Of a stretch of DNA of 64,000 bases, positions 1-8,312 are shown in pieces. The DNA lies in the NCBI RefSeq assembly GCF_001940525.2, contig NZ_CP019437.1, positions 2,392,501-2,456,500 on the forward strand, written 5' to 3'. The position numbers and the translations under genes are program-made. The stretch is from Thioclava nitratireducens (GTDB lineage: Bacteria > Pseudomonadota > Alphaproteobacteria > Rhodobacterales > Rhodobacteraceae). Numbering within the stretch: the stretch's first letter is position 1; each line of letters starts with the position of its first letter. The notes below the pieces were generated by a model. The model worked only from the letters and a program-made list of their open reading frames with translations, made no database searches and was not told the origin of the DNA.

Positions 1-2
1 AG

Positions 3-104
3 ACGCCTTACACCCCGCGGCCGAAATCCCGCGCCGCACATCTGGCGGAAATGACCCCGGAAGAGCGCCGCGCGATGTTCCGGGTGGTGCGACAGGAGGG
101 TTAA
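3..104 (+). CDS. C-terminal end of an unidentified protein (truncated by window start)
   Basis: An open frame enters from the left edge and stops with TAA at 102-104. It encodes about 33 residues rich in Arg, Glu and Pro, ending in RVVRQEG. No family is recognisable from this tail. Codon use is normal for the window, and it runs convergently towards the minus-strand DAHP synthase, with a hairpin terminator between them. Called as a real gene end because the frame is open to the edge and is followed at once by a terminator; function unknown. Confidence 0.45.
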   Translation, partial: TPYTPRPKSRAAHLAEMTPEERRAMFRVVRQEG

Positions 105-147
105 GACCCGTGATGGATGACCTCTGCACCGCCGACAGCAATAAATA

Positions 148-171
148 GGCCCGGACGCAAAGGTCCGGGCC
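148..171. terminator. Hairpin terminator between convergent genes
   Basis: A perfect 9-bp GC-rich stem (148-156 with 163-171) has a 6-nt loop. On the minus strand it is followed by TATTTATT, giving a factor-independent terminator for the DAHP synthase gene. On the plus strand it is followed by GATCTATTT, so it may serve the truncated upstream gene as well. Confidence 0.75.
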
Positions 172-212
172 GATCTATTTCGGAAACTGTGCCGCGGCGC
201 GACGATCGCGCC

Positions 213-1583
213 TTATTGCGAGGCCGCTTTCGCCAGCTTGCGGCGGTCCTGCAGCTCCTCGGCCACGAGGAACGCCAGTTCCAGCGATTGCGAGGCGTTC
301 AGGCGCGGGTCGCAGGCGGTGTGGTAGCGCGAGGAAAGATCGCCGTCGGTTACCGCGCGCACGCCGCCGGTGCATTCGGTCACGTCCTTGCCGGTCATCT
401 CGAAATGCACGCCGCCGGGGATCGTGCCCTCGGCTTTGTGAATCGCGAAGAATTCCTTCACCTCGCGCAGCACGGAGTCGAACGGGCGGGTCTTGAAGCC
501 CGATGCGGACTTGATCGTGTTGCCATGCATCGGATCGCAGGACCAGACGACATTCGCGCCCTCGGCCTCGACCGTGCGGATCAGGCGCGGCAGGTGATCG
601 CCAACCTTGCCCGCGCCGAAGCGCGCGATCAGCGTCAGACGGCCCGCTTCGTTCTCCGGGTTCAGCTTCTCCATCAGCACCTTGAGGTCGTCCTCGGTGG
701 TGGTGGGGCCGCATTTCAGACCGATCGGGTTCTGCACGCCGCGTGCGAATTCGACATGTGCACCGTCGGGCTGACGGGTTCGGTCACCGATCCAGAGCAT
801 GTGACCGGTGCCCGCAATCGGCAGGCCGGAGGTGGAATCGATGCGGCAGAGCGCCTCTTCGTATTCCAGCAGCAGCGCCTCGTGCGACGTGTAGAAATCG
901 ACCGAAGCCAGCTCATTCGCGGTTTCCGAGGTCACGCCCGCGGCCCGCATGAAGTCCATCGCCTCGCTGATATGGTTGGCGACTTCGCGGTATTTCTCGG
1001 CCTCGTCGGCATCGGTGAAGCCGGCGATCCAGCTCTGGACGCGGTGGATGTCGGCGAAACCGCCCGTCGAGAAGGCGCGCAGCAGGTTCAGCGACGCCGC
1101 CGCCTGCGTGTAGGCCTGCAGCATCCGGTTCGGATCGGGCAGACGCGCCTCCGAGGTGAATTCGAAACCGTTGATGATGTCGCCGCGGTAACTCGGCAGC
1201 TCGGTGCCGTCGATGGTCTCGGTCGGCGCCGAACGCGGCTTGGCGAACTGGCCCGCCATGCGGCCGACCTTGATGACCGGAACCTTCGCGCCCCAGGTGA
1301 GCACGACCGCCATCTGCAGCATCACCTTGAACGTGTCACGGATATTGTCGGCGGAGAATTCCCCGAAGGACTCGGCGCAGTCGCCGCCCTGAAGCAGGAA
1401 CGCCTCGCCACGCGCAGCTTTCGCAAGCTCCGCCTTCAGCGTGCGCGCCTCGCCCGCGAAGACCAGCGGCGGCATCCGCGACAGCTGTGCCTCGACAGCG
1501 TTCAGCGCCCCCTGATCGGGATAGTCGGGCATCTGAACCCGCGGTTTCGCGCGCCAGTCCGATTTGCTCCAACCCTTGCCCAT
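213..1583 (-). CDS. aroG: Class II 3-deoxy-7-phosphoheptulonate (DAHP) synthase
   Basis: Catalyses the first step of the shikimate pathway, condensing phosphoenolpyruvate with erythrose 4-phosphate in the cytoplasm. The 456-residue product has class II (plant/Mycobacterium type) hallmarks: GGDCAE around residue 69, whose Cys is a metal ligand in the family, KCGPTTT for phosphate binding, and a [10 protein letters not shown] stretch. Length is typical of the class. I place the start at 1583 because GGAGG lies five bases upstream of that ATG and homologues begin near the W-S-K-S-D-W motif. An in-frame ATG at 1613 would add ten residues. It stands alone, with a terminator downstream. Confidence 0.95.
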   Translation of the reverse strand: MGKGWSKSDWRAKPRVQMPDYPDQGALNAVEAQLSRMPPLVFAGEARTLKAELAKAARGEAFLLQGGDCAESFGEFSADNIRDTFKVMLQMAVVLTWGAKVPVIKVGRMAGQFAKPRSAPTETIDGTELPSYRGDIINGFEFTSEARLPDPNRMLQAYTQAAASLNLLRAFSTGGFADIHRVQSWIAGFTDADEAEKYREVANHISEAMDFMRAAGVTSETANELASVDFYTSHEALLLEYEEALCRIDSTSGLPIAGTGHMLWIGDRTRQPDGAHVEFARGVQNPIGLKCGPTTTEDDLKVLMEKLNPENEAGRLTLIARFGAGKVGDHLPRLIRTVEAEGANVVWSCDPMHGNTIKSASGFKTRPFDSVLREVKEFFAIHKAEGTIPGGVHFEMTGKDVTECTGGVRAVTDGDLSSRYHTACDPRLNASQSLELAFLVAEELQDRRKLAKAASQ

Positions 1584-1758
1584 CTGATCCTCCAAAAGCG
1601 TGGTCGTGTTCATTCGGCGCCGCTTATAGACGGCGCGGGTCTGGGAAACAAACCCGAATTTGCATTTCGACAAGTCTGCAGCGCCCACCTTGCCCCCCTC
1701 TTGCGGCGCGCGCCAATTTCCTGTTTCGGTGATTCACCACAGATGACGGATTGACGAC

Positions 1759-2832
1759 ATGCCTGATCCCCGCCCCACCCGTCGGCCAGCCCCTTCGCAA
1801 GGAATGATCCGGATTGGCCCGGACGCACGCCAGCGTTCGGTCGTCTTCCTGCTTCTAGAGCGATTCACGATGATGGCCTTCGCAAGCGCGATCGAGCCGC
1901 TGCGCCTTGCCAACCAGGTATCCGGTCGCACGCTCTACACGTGGAAACTCGCCTCAGAGTCCGGCGCGGATGTCACCTGCTCGAACGGGACGACCTTCCG
2001 CACCGATATCGGTCTGGAGGAGCTGGGACGCGACACGATGGTGCTGGTCTGCGGCGGCATCGACGTGGCCGAGGCGGTCAGCAAGCCGCTGTTGAACTGG
2101 CTGCGGCGCGAGGCGCGGCGCGGCGCGGTGATGGGCGGCTTGTGCACTGGCTCTTACGCGCTGGCCCGCGCGGGTCTGCTCGACGGCAAGCGCGCGACGA
2201 TCCACTGGGAGAATATCGACGCCTTCGCCGAGGATTTTCCCGATATCGAACTGACCAAGGGCGTGTTTGTGATCGACGGCAACCGGGTGACGACGGCGGG
2301 CGGCACCGCCTCGATCGACCTGATGCTGCGGCTGATCGCCCGCGATCACGGCGAAGAACTGGCCAATACCGTCGCCGATCAGCTGATCCATTCCTCGATC
2401 CGCTCGGACCGCGACACCCAGCGGCTATCGATTCCCACCCGCATCGGCGTGCGCCACCCGAAGCTCGCGCAGGTGATCGGCCGGATGGAGCGCAATATCG
2501 AAGACCCGATCAGCCCCGCGACGCTCGCCACCGAGGTCGGCATGTCGGCGCGCCAGCTGGAGCGGCTGTTCCGCCGCTACCTCAACCGCTCGCCCAAGCG
2601 CTATTACATGGAATTGCGGCTGCAGAAGGCGCGTAACCTGCTGATGCAGACCGAAATGAGCGTGATCAACGTTGCCATGGCCTGCGGCTTCGCCAGCCCC
2701 TCGCATTTCTCGAAATGCTACCGCGCGCATTACCAGACCACACCCTACCGTGAACGCGGCGCGAGCGCTGCGGGCGAGAAGGAGATCCCCGACGCCGCCT
2801 CCGAGGCTGGACCGGAAGACTCGCTCGACTGA
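1759..2832 (+). CDS. GlxA-family transcriptional regulator (DJ-1/PfpI domain plus AraC helix-turn-helix)
   Basis: A 357-residue regulator. Residues from about 27 to 190 form a DJ-1/PfpI (class I amidotransferase-like) sensor fold, with the nucleophile-elbow sequence GLCTGSYALA retaining Cys. Residues from about 230 to 325 form a double AraC/XylS helix-turn-helix, with the typical end of the second helix (CGFASPSHFSKCYRAHYQTTP). Related proteins such as GbdR and CdhR control betaine, carnitine and amine catabolism, and this one may respond to a small nitrogenous metabolite. It lies directly upstream of the liv1 importer in the same direction, so control of that operon is a reasonable inference, not shown. 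Confidence 0.85.
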   Translation: MPDPRPTRRPAPSQGMIRIGPDARQRSVVFLLLERFTMMAFASAIEPLRLANQVSGRTLYTWKLASESGADVTCSNGTTFRTDIGLEELGRDTMVLVCGGIDVAEAVSKPLLNWLRREARRGAVMGGLCTGSYALARAGLLDGKRATIHWENIDAFAEDFPDIELTKGVFVIDGNRVTTAGGTASIDLMLRLIARDHGEELANTVADQLIHSSIRSDRDTQRLSIPTRIGVRHPKLAQVIGRMERNIEDPISPATLATEVGMSARQLERLFRRYLNRSPKRYYMELRLQKARNLLMQTEMSVINVAMACGFASPSHFSKCYRAHYQTTPYRERGASAAGEKEIPDAASEAGPEDSLD

Positions 2833-3023
2833 AAATTGCGCAATCCGCCCCCTCGCCTTTCACGAATTTGCACAACGGCCCAAATTGCCGTTACGTCGCA
2901 TTGCGCGATGCTTGACCTTCGGGTCGGTTTTTCGCGTCATCGCGCCACTCGCGGTTCTTCACATTTGACGCACCGCGCACTAACCTCGCGCAAGAACGCG
3001 AGTTCCAACACGGGAGTGAACAC

Positions 3024-4208
3024 ATGAAAAAACTGCTTCTGGCTTCGGCTGCGATCGCGCTTGGCGCGACCGGCGCATATGCCGATGACGTGAAGATGGG
3101 CGTCCTGCTGGGCTTTACCGGCCCGCTTGAATCGCTCGCCCCGCCGATGGCGCAGGGTGCCGAGATGGCGATCAAGGAAGTCTCCGACTCCGGCAAGCTG
3201 CTGGGTGGCGACACCGTGACCGCAGTTCGCGGCGACTCGACCTGCGTCGACGCAGCAGCCGCAACCGCGGCTGGCGAAACGCTCGTCACCACCGACAAGG
3301 TCGCTGGCATCATGGGCGCGATGTGCTCGGGCGCGACCACCGCTGTCCTGCAGAACGTCGCCATGCCGAACGGCGTCGTGATGATCTCGCCCTCGGCGAC
3401 CTCGCCGGCGCTCTCGGATCTCGAAGACGATGGCCTGTTCTTCCGCACCGCTCCGTCGGATGCGCGTCAGGGCGAAGTCATGGCCGATGAGCTGATCGAG
3501 AAAGGCATCAAGAACGCCGCCGTCACCTACACCAACAACGACTACGGCAAGGGTCTCGCGGACAGCTTCGAGAAAGCCTACAAGGCCAAGGGCGGCAACG
3601 TCACGATCTCGGCCGCGCATGAAGACGGCAAGGGCGACTACTCCGCAGAAGTCGCATCGCTCGCCTCCGCGGGTGGCGACGCGCTCGTCATCGTCGGCTA
3701 TATCGACCAGGGCGGCTCGGGCATCCTGCGCGGCGCGCTCGACACCGGCGCCTTCGAGACCTTCGTCTTCCCCGACGGCATGGTCAGCCAGACGCTCGAA
3801 GACAATTTCGGCTCGGAAATCAACGGCTCCTTCGGTCAGCTTCCCGACTCCGCGGGCGACGGCATGAAGACCTATCTCGGCATGGCCGAGAAAGCCGGCT
3901 TCGACGGCTCGTCGGCCTATTCGGGCGGCGCTTATGACGCGGCGGCCCTGATGCTGCTGGCGATGCAGGCCGCCGACTCCACCGACCCGAAAGTCTACAA
4001 GGACAAGGTCATGGAAGTCGCGAACGGCCCCGGCGAGAAGATCTATCCCGGCGAGCTGGGCAAGGCGCTCGACCTGATCAAGGAAGGCAAGCCTGTCGAT
4101 TACGAAGGCGCGACCGCCGTCAACCTGATCGGCAATGGCGAAGCCGCGGGCACCTTCCGCGAAATCGAGATCAAGGACGACAAGATCGAAACGGTGAAGT
4201 ACCGCTAA
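3024..4208 (+). CDS. livK: Branched-chain amino acid/amide-type ABC transporter substrate-binding protein (liv1)
   Basis: A 394-residue periplasmic binding protein of the Leu/Ile/Val-binding (type I, HAAT) family. The N-terminus is a clear Sec signal peptide (MKKLLLASAAIALGATGAYA, cleavage before DD), followed by KMGVLLGFTGPLESLAPPMA, typical of the first strand and ligand loop. It captures ligand for the LivGFHM complex encoded just downstream. The real substrate cannot be read from sequence; the family also binds amides and urea. GGGAG lies just upstream of the ATG. A strong stem-loop follows the stop codon. Confidence 0.92.
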   Translation: MKKLLLASAAIALGATGAYADDVKMGVLLGFTGPLESLAPPMAQGAEMAIKEVSDSGKLLGGDTVTAVRGDSTCVDAAAATAAGETLVTTDKVAGIMGAMCSGATTAVLQNVAMPNGVVMISPSATSPALSDLEDDGLFFRTAPSDARQGEVMADELIEKGIKNAAVTYTNNDYGKGLADSFEKAYKAKGGNVTISAAHEDGKGDYSAEVASLASAGGDALVIVGYIDQGGSGILRGALDTGAFETFVFPDGMVSQTLEDNFGSEINGSFGQLPDSAGDGMKTYLGMAEKAGFDGSSAYSGGAYDAAALMLLAMQAADSTDPKVYKDKVMEVANGPGEKIYPGELGKALDLIKEGKPVDYEGATAVNLIGNGEAAGTFREIEIKDDKIETVKYR

Positions 4209-4226
4209 GCGATCATCAGACGCGAG

Positions 4227-4253
4227 ACAGCCCGGAGAGATCCGGGCTGTTTT
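4227..4253 (+). terminator. Stem-loop after liv1 binding-protein gene
   Basis: A perfect 10-bp stem (4227-4236 with 4241-4250) closed by a GAGA tetraloop is followed by TTTC and an AT-rich stretch. It lies between the binding-protein gene and the ATPase genes of the same transporter. It probably acts as a partial terminator or 3'-end protector that makes the binding protein more abundant than the membrane complex. Confidence 0.75.
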
Positions 4254-4312
4254 CAATTATAAAACAACAAGATGCGGCGTGAAGCTAACATGCCTACAAC
4301 TCAGGGGACCCT

Positions 4313-5173
4313 ATGATCCGGGTTGAAAACCTAGTCAAATCCTTCGGCGGATTCCGGGCGGTCGATGGCGCGAGCCTCGAGATTGCAACCGGCTCTATCA
4401 CCGGGCTGATCGGACCGAACGGCGCCGGCAAATCCACGCTCTTCAACGTCATCGCAGGCGTGCACGAACCCACCGCGGGCCGTGTAACGATGGATGGCGA
4501 GGACATCACCGGGCTTGCCCCGCACGAGCTGTTCCACAAGGGTCTGCTGCGCACCTTCCAGATCGCGCATGAGTTTCCTTCGCTCACCGTGCGCGAGAAC
4601 CTGATGATGGTGCCCACCGGGCAAGCCGGCGAGACGCTCTGGAACACGTGGTTCGGGCGAAAACACATCCGCGAGGAAGAAGCGGCGCTTCTGAAGAAAG
4701 CCGATGAAGTGCTTGATTTCCTGACGATTTCGCATCTCAAGGATGAGAAGGCAGGGAACCTCTCGGGGGGTCAGAAGAAGCTTCTGGAACTGGGCCGCAC
4801 GATGATGGTCGAAGCCAAGATCGTCTTCCTCGACGAGGTCGGCGCGGGCGTGAACCGGACGCTTCTGAACACGATCGGCGATGCCATCGTGCGACTGAAC
4901 AAGGAGCGCGGCTACACCTTCTGCGTGATCGAACATGACATGGATTTCATCGGCCGCCTCTGCGACCCGGTCATCGTGATGGCCGAGGGCAAGGTGCTGG
5001 CCCAAGGGTCCGCCGATCACATCATGGAAAACGAGGCCGTGATCGAGGCCTATCTGGGGACCGGCCTGAAGAACAAGGTCAAGGCCGAGGAAACCGCCGA
5101 GACCGCCGCGCATGAAGACCACGGCGCGCAGCCCGGTCTGGGCGACGAAGCAGGCCATGGAGGCGACCAATGA
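4313..5173 (+). CDS. livG: LivG-type ABC transporter ATP-binding protein (liv1)
   Basis: A 286-residue cytoplasmic ATPase that energises the LivHM permease. Walker A GPNGAGKST is near residue 38, the ABC signature LSGGQKKLLELGR near 145, Walker B ends VFLDE near 173, followed by the switch His in CVIEHDMDFI. The residue after Walker B DE is Val rather than the usual Pro. The C-terminal 30 residues are Glu/Ala/His-rich and extend beyond the usual LivG end. Its stop overlaps the start of livF by four bases, showing translational coupling. Confidence 0.93.
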   Translation: MIRVENLVKSFGGFRAVDGASLEIATGSITGLIGPNGAGKSTLFNVIAGVHEPTAGRVTMDGEDITGLAPHELFHKGLLRTFQIAHEFPSLTVRENLMMVPTGQAGETLWNTWFGRKHIREEEAALLKKADEVLDFLTISHLKDEKAGNLSGGQKKLLELGRTMMVEAKIVFLDEVGAGVNRTLLNTIGDAIVRLNKERGYTFCVIEHDMDFIGRLCDPVIVMAEGKVLAQGSADHIMENEAVIEAYLGTGLKNKVKAEETAETAAHEDHGAQPGLGDEAGHGGDQ

Positions 5174-5874
5174 GCTACCTCGACGCCTCACACATGACCG
5201 GCGGCTACGGCAAGGCCGACATCCTGCACGACTGCACCCTGACCGTCGAAAAAGGCGAGATCGCGGTGATCGTCGGCCCGAACGGCGCAGGCAAATCCAC
5301 CGCGATGAAGGCGGTCTTCGGGATGCTCGGTCTGCGCGAAGGCAAGGTCACGCTCGACGGGCAGGACATCACCGGCCTCTCGCCGCAGGACCGCGTCAAG
5401 AAAGGCATGGGCTTCGTTCCGCAGGTGAACAACGTCTTCCCGACCATGACGGTCGAGGAAAACCTCGAGATGGGCGCCTTCATCCGCGACGACGATTTCC
5501 GGGGCACGATGGATCAGGTCTTCGACCTGTTCCCGATCCTGAAGGAAAAGCGTCGCCAGAATGCGGGCGAACTGTCAGGCGGGCAGCGTCAGCAGGTCGC
5601 CGTGGGCCGCGCGCTGATGACCCAGCCGAAGCTCCTGATGCTCGACGAGCCGACCGCAGGCGTCTCGCCCATCGTGATGGACGAGCTGTTCGACCGCATC
5701 ATCGAGGTCGCGCGCACCGGCATCTCGATCCTGATGGTCGAACAGAACGCCCGCCAAGCGCTTGAGATCGCGGATAAAGGCTATGTCCTCGTGCAGGGCG
5801 CGAACAAGTACACCGACACTGGCGAGGCCCTTCTGGCCGACCCGGAAGTCCGCCGCACCTTCCTGGGGGGCTGA
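5170..5874 (+). CDS. livF: LivF-type ABC transporter ATP-binding protein (liv1)
   Basis: A 234-residue second ATPase of the heterodimeric nucleotide-binding pair. It carries Walker A GPNGAGKST, signature LSGGQRQQVAVGRALM, Walker B LLMLDEPTAG and the switch region SILMVEQNARQAL. All catalytic motifs are intact, in contrast to the LivF of the second transporter at 22.6-23.4 kb. It overlaps livG by four bases and precedes livH by three bases, so the five genes form one operon. Confidence 0.93.
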   Translation: MSYLDASHMTGGYGKADILHDCTLTVEKGEIAVIVGPNGAGKSTAMKAVFGMLGLREGKVTLDGQDITGLSPQDRVKKGMGFVPQVNNVFPTMTVEENLEMGAFIRDDDFRGTMDQVFDLFPILKEKRRQNAGELSGGQRQQVAVGRALMTQPKLLMLDEPTAGVSPIVMDELFDRIIEVARTGISILMVEQNARQALEIADKGYVLVQGANKYTDTGEALLADPEVRRTFLGG

Positions 5875-5877
5875 GGA

Positions 5878-6885
5878 ATGGAACTCATCAACGCGCTCGT
5901 CGCGGTTACCAATTACGTCATCATCCCCGCCACCGCCTATGGCGCGCAGCTTGCGCTCGGCGCGCTCGGGGTCACGCTGATCTACTCGATCCTGCGGTTT
6001 TCCAACTTCGCCCATGGCGACACGATGGCCTTCGGCACCGGGGTCGTGATCCTGATCACCTGGGGTTTCCAGGCGATGGGGATCAGCTTCGGGCCTCTGC
6101 CGACCGCCCTGCTCGCATTGCCCTTCGGCATCGTCATCACCTCGGCGCTGATGCTCGGGACCGACAAGGTCGTTTACCAGTATTACCGAAAAGTCAGGGC
6201 TGCGCCCGTGGTCATGGTCATGGTCTCGGTCGGCGTGATGTTCGTGATGAACGCGCTCACACGCTTCCTGATCGGCGTCGACCAGATCAATTTCGACGAC
6301 GGCACCCGCTTCGTCATCAACGCCCGGCAATGGCGCGACATGACGGGCCTCTCCGAGCCGCTGACGCTGCGCTCGACGCAGGTGATCACCGTCGTCACCG
6401 CGATCATCACCGTGGCCGCGCTGTTCTGGTTCCTCGGCAAGACGCGCACCGGCAAATCCATGCGCGCGTTTTCCGATAACGAGGATCTGGCGCTGCTGTC
6501 CGGCATCGACCCGAACAAGGTCGTGGCCGTGACCTGGATCATCACCGGCGCGCTCGCGACCATCGCAGGCACGCTCTACGGGCTCGACAAGTCGTTCAAA
6601 GCCTTCACCTATTTCCAGCTTCTGCTACCGATCTTCGCCTCGGCCATCGTCGGCGGCATCGGCAACCCGGTGGGCGCGATCGCGGGCGGCTTCGTGATCT
6701 CCTTCTCGGAGGTGGGCCTCACCTACGCTTGGAAGAAGGTGGCGACCTATCTGATCCCGAACTGGGAGCCGGACGGGCTCGTTCAGCTTCTCTCCACCGA
6801 CTACAAATACGCAGTCAGCTTCACGATCCTGATCCTTGTCCTGATCTTCAAGCCGACCGGCCTCTTCAAGGGGAAAATCGTATGA
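5878..6885 (+). CDS. livH: LivH-type branched-chain amino acid ABC permease (liv1)
   Basis: A 335-residue integral inner-membrane permease with about eight hydrophobic segments. It has the LivH sequence LGVTLIYSILRFSNFAHGD near the N-terminus and a coupling region around residues 200-225 (SDNEDLALLSGIDPNKVVAVTW). It pairs with LivM to form the translocation pore. Its stop codon overlaps the livM start (ATGA at 6882-6885). Its C-terminal end, FKPTGLFKGKIV, is typical of the family. Confidence 0.92.
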   Translation: MELINALVAVTNYVIIPATAYGAQLALGALGVTLIYSILRFSNFAHGDTMAFGTGVVILITWGFQAMGISFGPLPTALLALPFGIVITSALMLGTDKVVYQYYRKVRAAPVVMVMVSVGVMFVMNALTRFLIGVDQINFDDGTRFVINARQWRDMTGLSEPLTLRSTQVITVVTAIITVAALFWFLGKTRTGKSMRAFSDNEDLALLSGIDPNKVVAVTWIITGALATIAGTLYGLDKSFKAFTYFQLLLPIFASAIVGGIGNPVGAIAGGFVISFSEVGLTYAWKKVATYLIPNWEPDGLVQLLSTDYKYAVSFTILILVLIFKPTGLFKGKIV

Positions 6886-8210
6886 GCAGCAATCGTCAGG
6901 CTGGTGAGACCAGCCGTCTCCGTGCGCCCCTCTTCTTCGCCATCATGGCCGCGCTCATCCTGCTCGAAGGTTTCACCTCGGGCTGGAACTCGGCGCTCGG
7001 CATTCTCAACATGGGGCTTCTGTCGGCGATCATGGCGCTCGGCGTGAACATGCAATGGGGCTATGCGGGCCTGTTCAACGCGGGCGCGATGGGCTTCCTC
7101 GCGCTTGGCGGCCTCGCCCCGGTGCTGATCTCCATGCCGCCCACCCCCGGCGCTTTCTCGGGCGGCGGTCCGGGCATCATGGCGGCCTTCTTCGTGGCCA
7201 TCGTCGCCGTGCTGGCGGCGGTCTGGATCTGGCGCAATCTGCGCGGAAAGACGCGCGGTCTCGCCGTGACGGCCGTGCTGATCGTCGGCTTCTTCACCTA
7301 TCGCTGGCTCTTCGATCCGGCGGTCGAAGTGATCGAGGCGATCAACCCCTCGGCGCAGGGCAACCTCGGCGGGCTTGGCCTTCCGACGCTGATCTCCTGG
7401 CCCGTGGGCGCGGTTCTCGCCGCAGGCGCGGCTTGGCTGGTCGGCAAGACCGCCCTCGGCCTGCGCTCGGATTACCTCGCGATCGCCACGCTGGGCATCG
7501 CGGAGATCATCGTTGCGATCCTGAAGAACGAGCAGTGGCTCGACCGCGGCGTGCTGAACGTGAATGGCATCCCGCGCCCCTGGCCGGTGCCCTACGAGAT
7601 CGACCTGCAGAACTCGCCCGACTTCGTCGCGCAAATGCAGAGCTGGGGCTTCGATCCGCAGCTTGGCTCGACCATCGTGGTGAAGCTGGCCTTCCTCGTG
7701 CTGTTCGTGATCGTCATCCTCGCGCTGATCTGGCTGACCGAGATGTCGCTGAAATCGCCCTGGGGCCGGATGATGCGCGCGATCCGCGACAACGAGATCT
7801 CGGCGGCGGCAATGGGCAAGAACGTCACGCGCCGCCATCTGCAGATCTTCGTGCTGGGCTCGGCGGTGATCGGGCTTGCGGGCGCGATGATGATCTCGCT
7901 CGACGGGCAGATGACGCCGACCTCCTACAACCCGCTGCGCTACACCTTCCTGATCCTCGTGATGGTGATCGTGGGCGGCTCGGGGAACAACTGGGGTTCG
8001 ATCCTCGGTGGCGTGCTGATCTGGTATGTCTGGGTCAAGGCAGGCGACTGGGGCCCGGATATCATGGGCGCGCTGGCGGCTCCCTTCCCCGATGGCGGGT
8101 TCAAGGATCACCTGATCCAATCGGCCCCGCATATGCGGATGCTGGTGATGGGTATCATCCTGCTGATGGTGCTGCGCTTCAGCCCGCGCGGGCTCTTGCC
8201 GGAGAAATAA
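6882..8210 (+). CDS. livM: LivM-type branched-chain amino acid ABC permease (liv1)
   Basis: A 442-residue multi-spanning permease, partner of LivH. The LivM core is visible: a QWGYAGLFNAGAMGFLALG motif near residue 48 and a late-helix coupling segment MRAIRDNEISAAAMGKNVT. It is longer than the second LivM of this window (334 residues) because of an insertion between about residues 85 and 190, which includes Gly/Pro-rich and extra hydrophobic sequence. The start at 6882 is fixed by the ATGA overlap with livH. Confidence 0.92.
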   Translation: MSSNRQAGETSRLRAPLFFAIMAALILLEGFTSGWNSALGILNMGLLSAIMALGVNMQWGYAGLFNAGAMGFLALGGLAPVLISMPPTPGAFSGGGPGIMAAFFVAIVAVLAAVWIWRNLRGKTRGLAVTAVLIVGFFTYRWLFDPAVEVIEAINPSAQGNLGGLGLPTLISWPVGAVLAAGAAWLVGKTALGLRSDYLAIATLGIAEIIVAILKNEQWLDRGVLNVNGIPRPWPVPYEIDLQNSPDFVAQMQSWGFDPQLGSTIVVKLAFLVLFVIVILALIWLTEMSLKSPWGRMMRAIRDNEISAAAMGKNVTRRHLQIFVLGSAVIGLAGAMMISLDGQMTPTSYNPLRYTFLILVMVIVGGSGNNWGSILGGVLIWYVWVKAGDWGPDIMGALAAPFPDGGFKDHLIQSAPHMRMLVMGIILLMVLRFSPRGLLPEK

Positions 8211-8214
8211 AAAA

Positions 8215-8276
8215 GAGGGGCTCTGCCCCTCGCCCGTTCCGGGCTCACCCCGGGATATTTCTTCCAAGCCGAAGAC
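8215..8276 (-). repeat. Dispersed repeat, copy A
   Basis: Read on the minus strand this contains GAAATATCCCGGGG preceded by CTTCGGCTTGGAA, and ends in a GGGGC-AGA-GCCCC hairpin (8215-8221 with 8225-8231). The same core recurs at 20538-20659 and inside a coding sequence at 34996-35042. It lies between the convergent livM and ntrX genes, where it may also help transcription to end. Confidence 0.6.
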
Positions 8277-8280
8277 AAGA

Positions 8281-8310
8281 CGCGCGCCCCGCAAGGAGCG
8301 CGCGTTTTTT
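8281..8310 (+). terminator. Terminator of the liv1 operon
   Basis: CGCGCGC (8281-8287) pairs with GCGCGCG (8298-8304), with inner CC/GG pairs, and is followed directly by six T residues. This is a canonical factor-independent terminator for transcription leaving livM. The minus-strand side has no T-run. Confidence 0.85.
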
Positions 8311-8312
8311 GG

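Noticed and set aside
105..155. Tiny plus-strand frame after the first partial gene
   Set aside because: About twelve codons running into a terminator hairpin; no sign of a leader peptide because the next gene is on the other strand.
117..1754. Long plus-strand open frame (545 codons) opposite the DAHP synthase
   Set aside because: High-GC shadow frame. The opposite strand encodes a clear enzyme with catalytic motifs, and the shadow protein is Arg-rich without a family.
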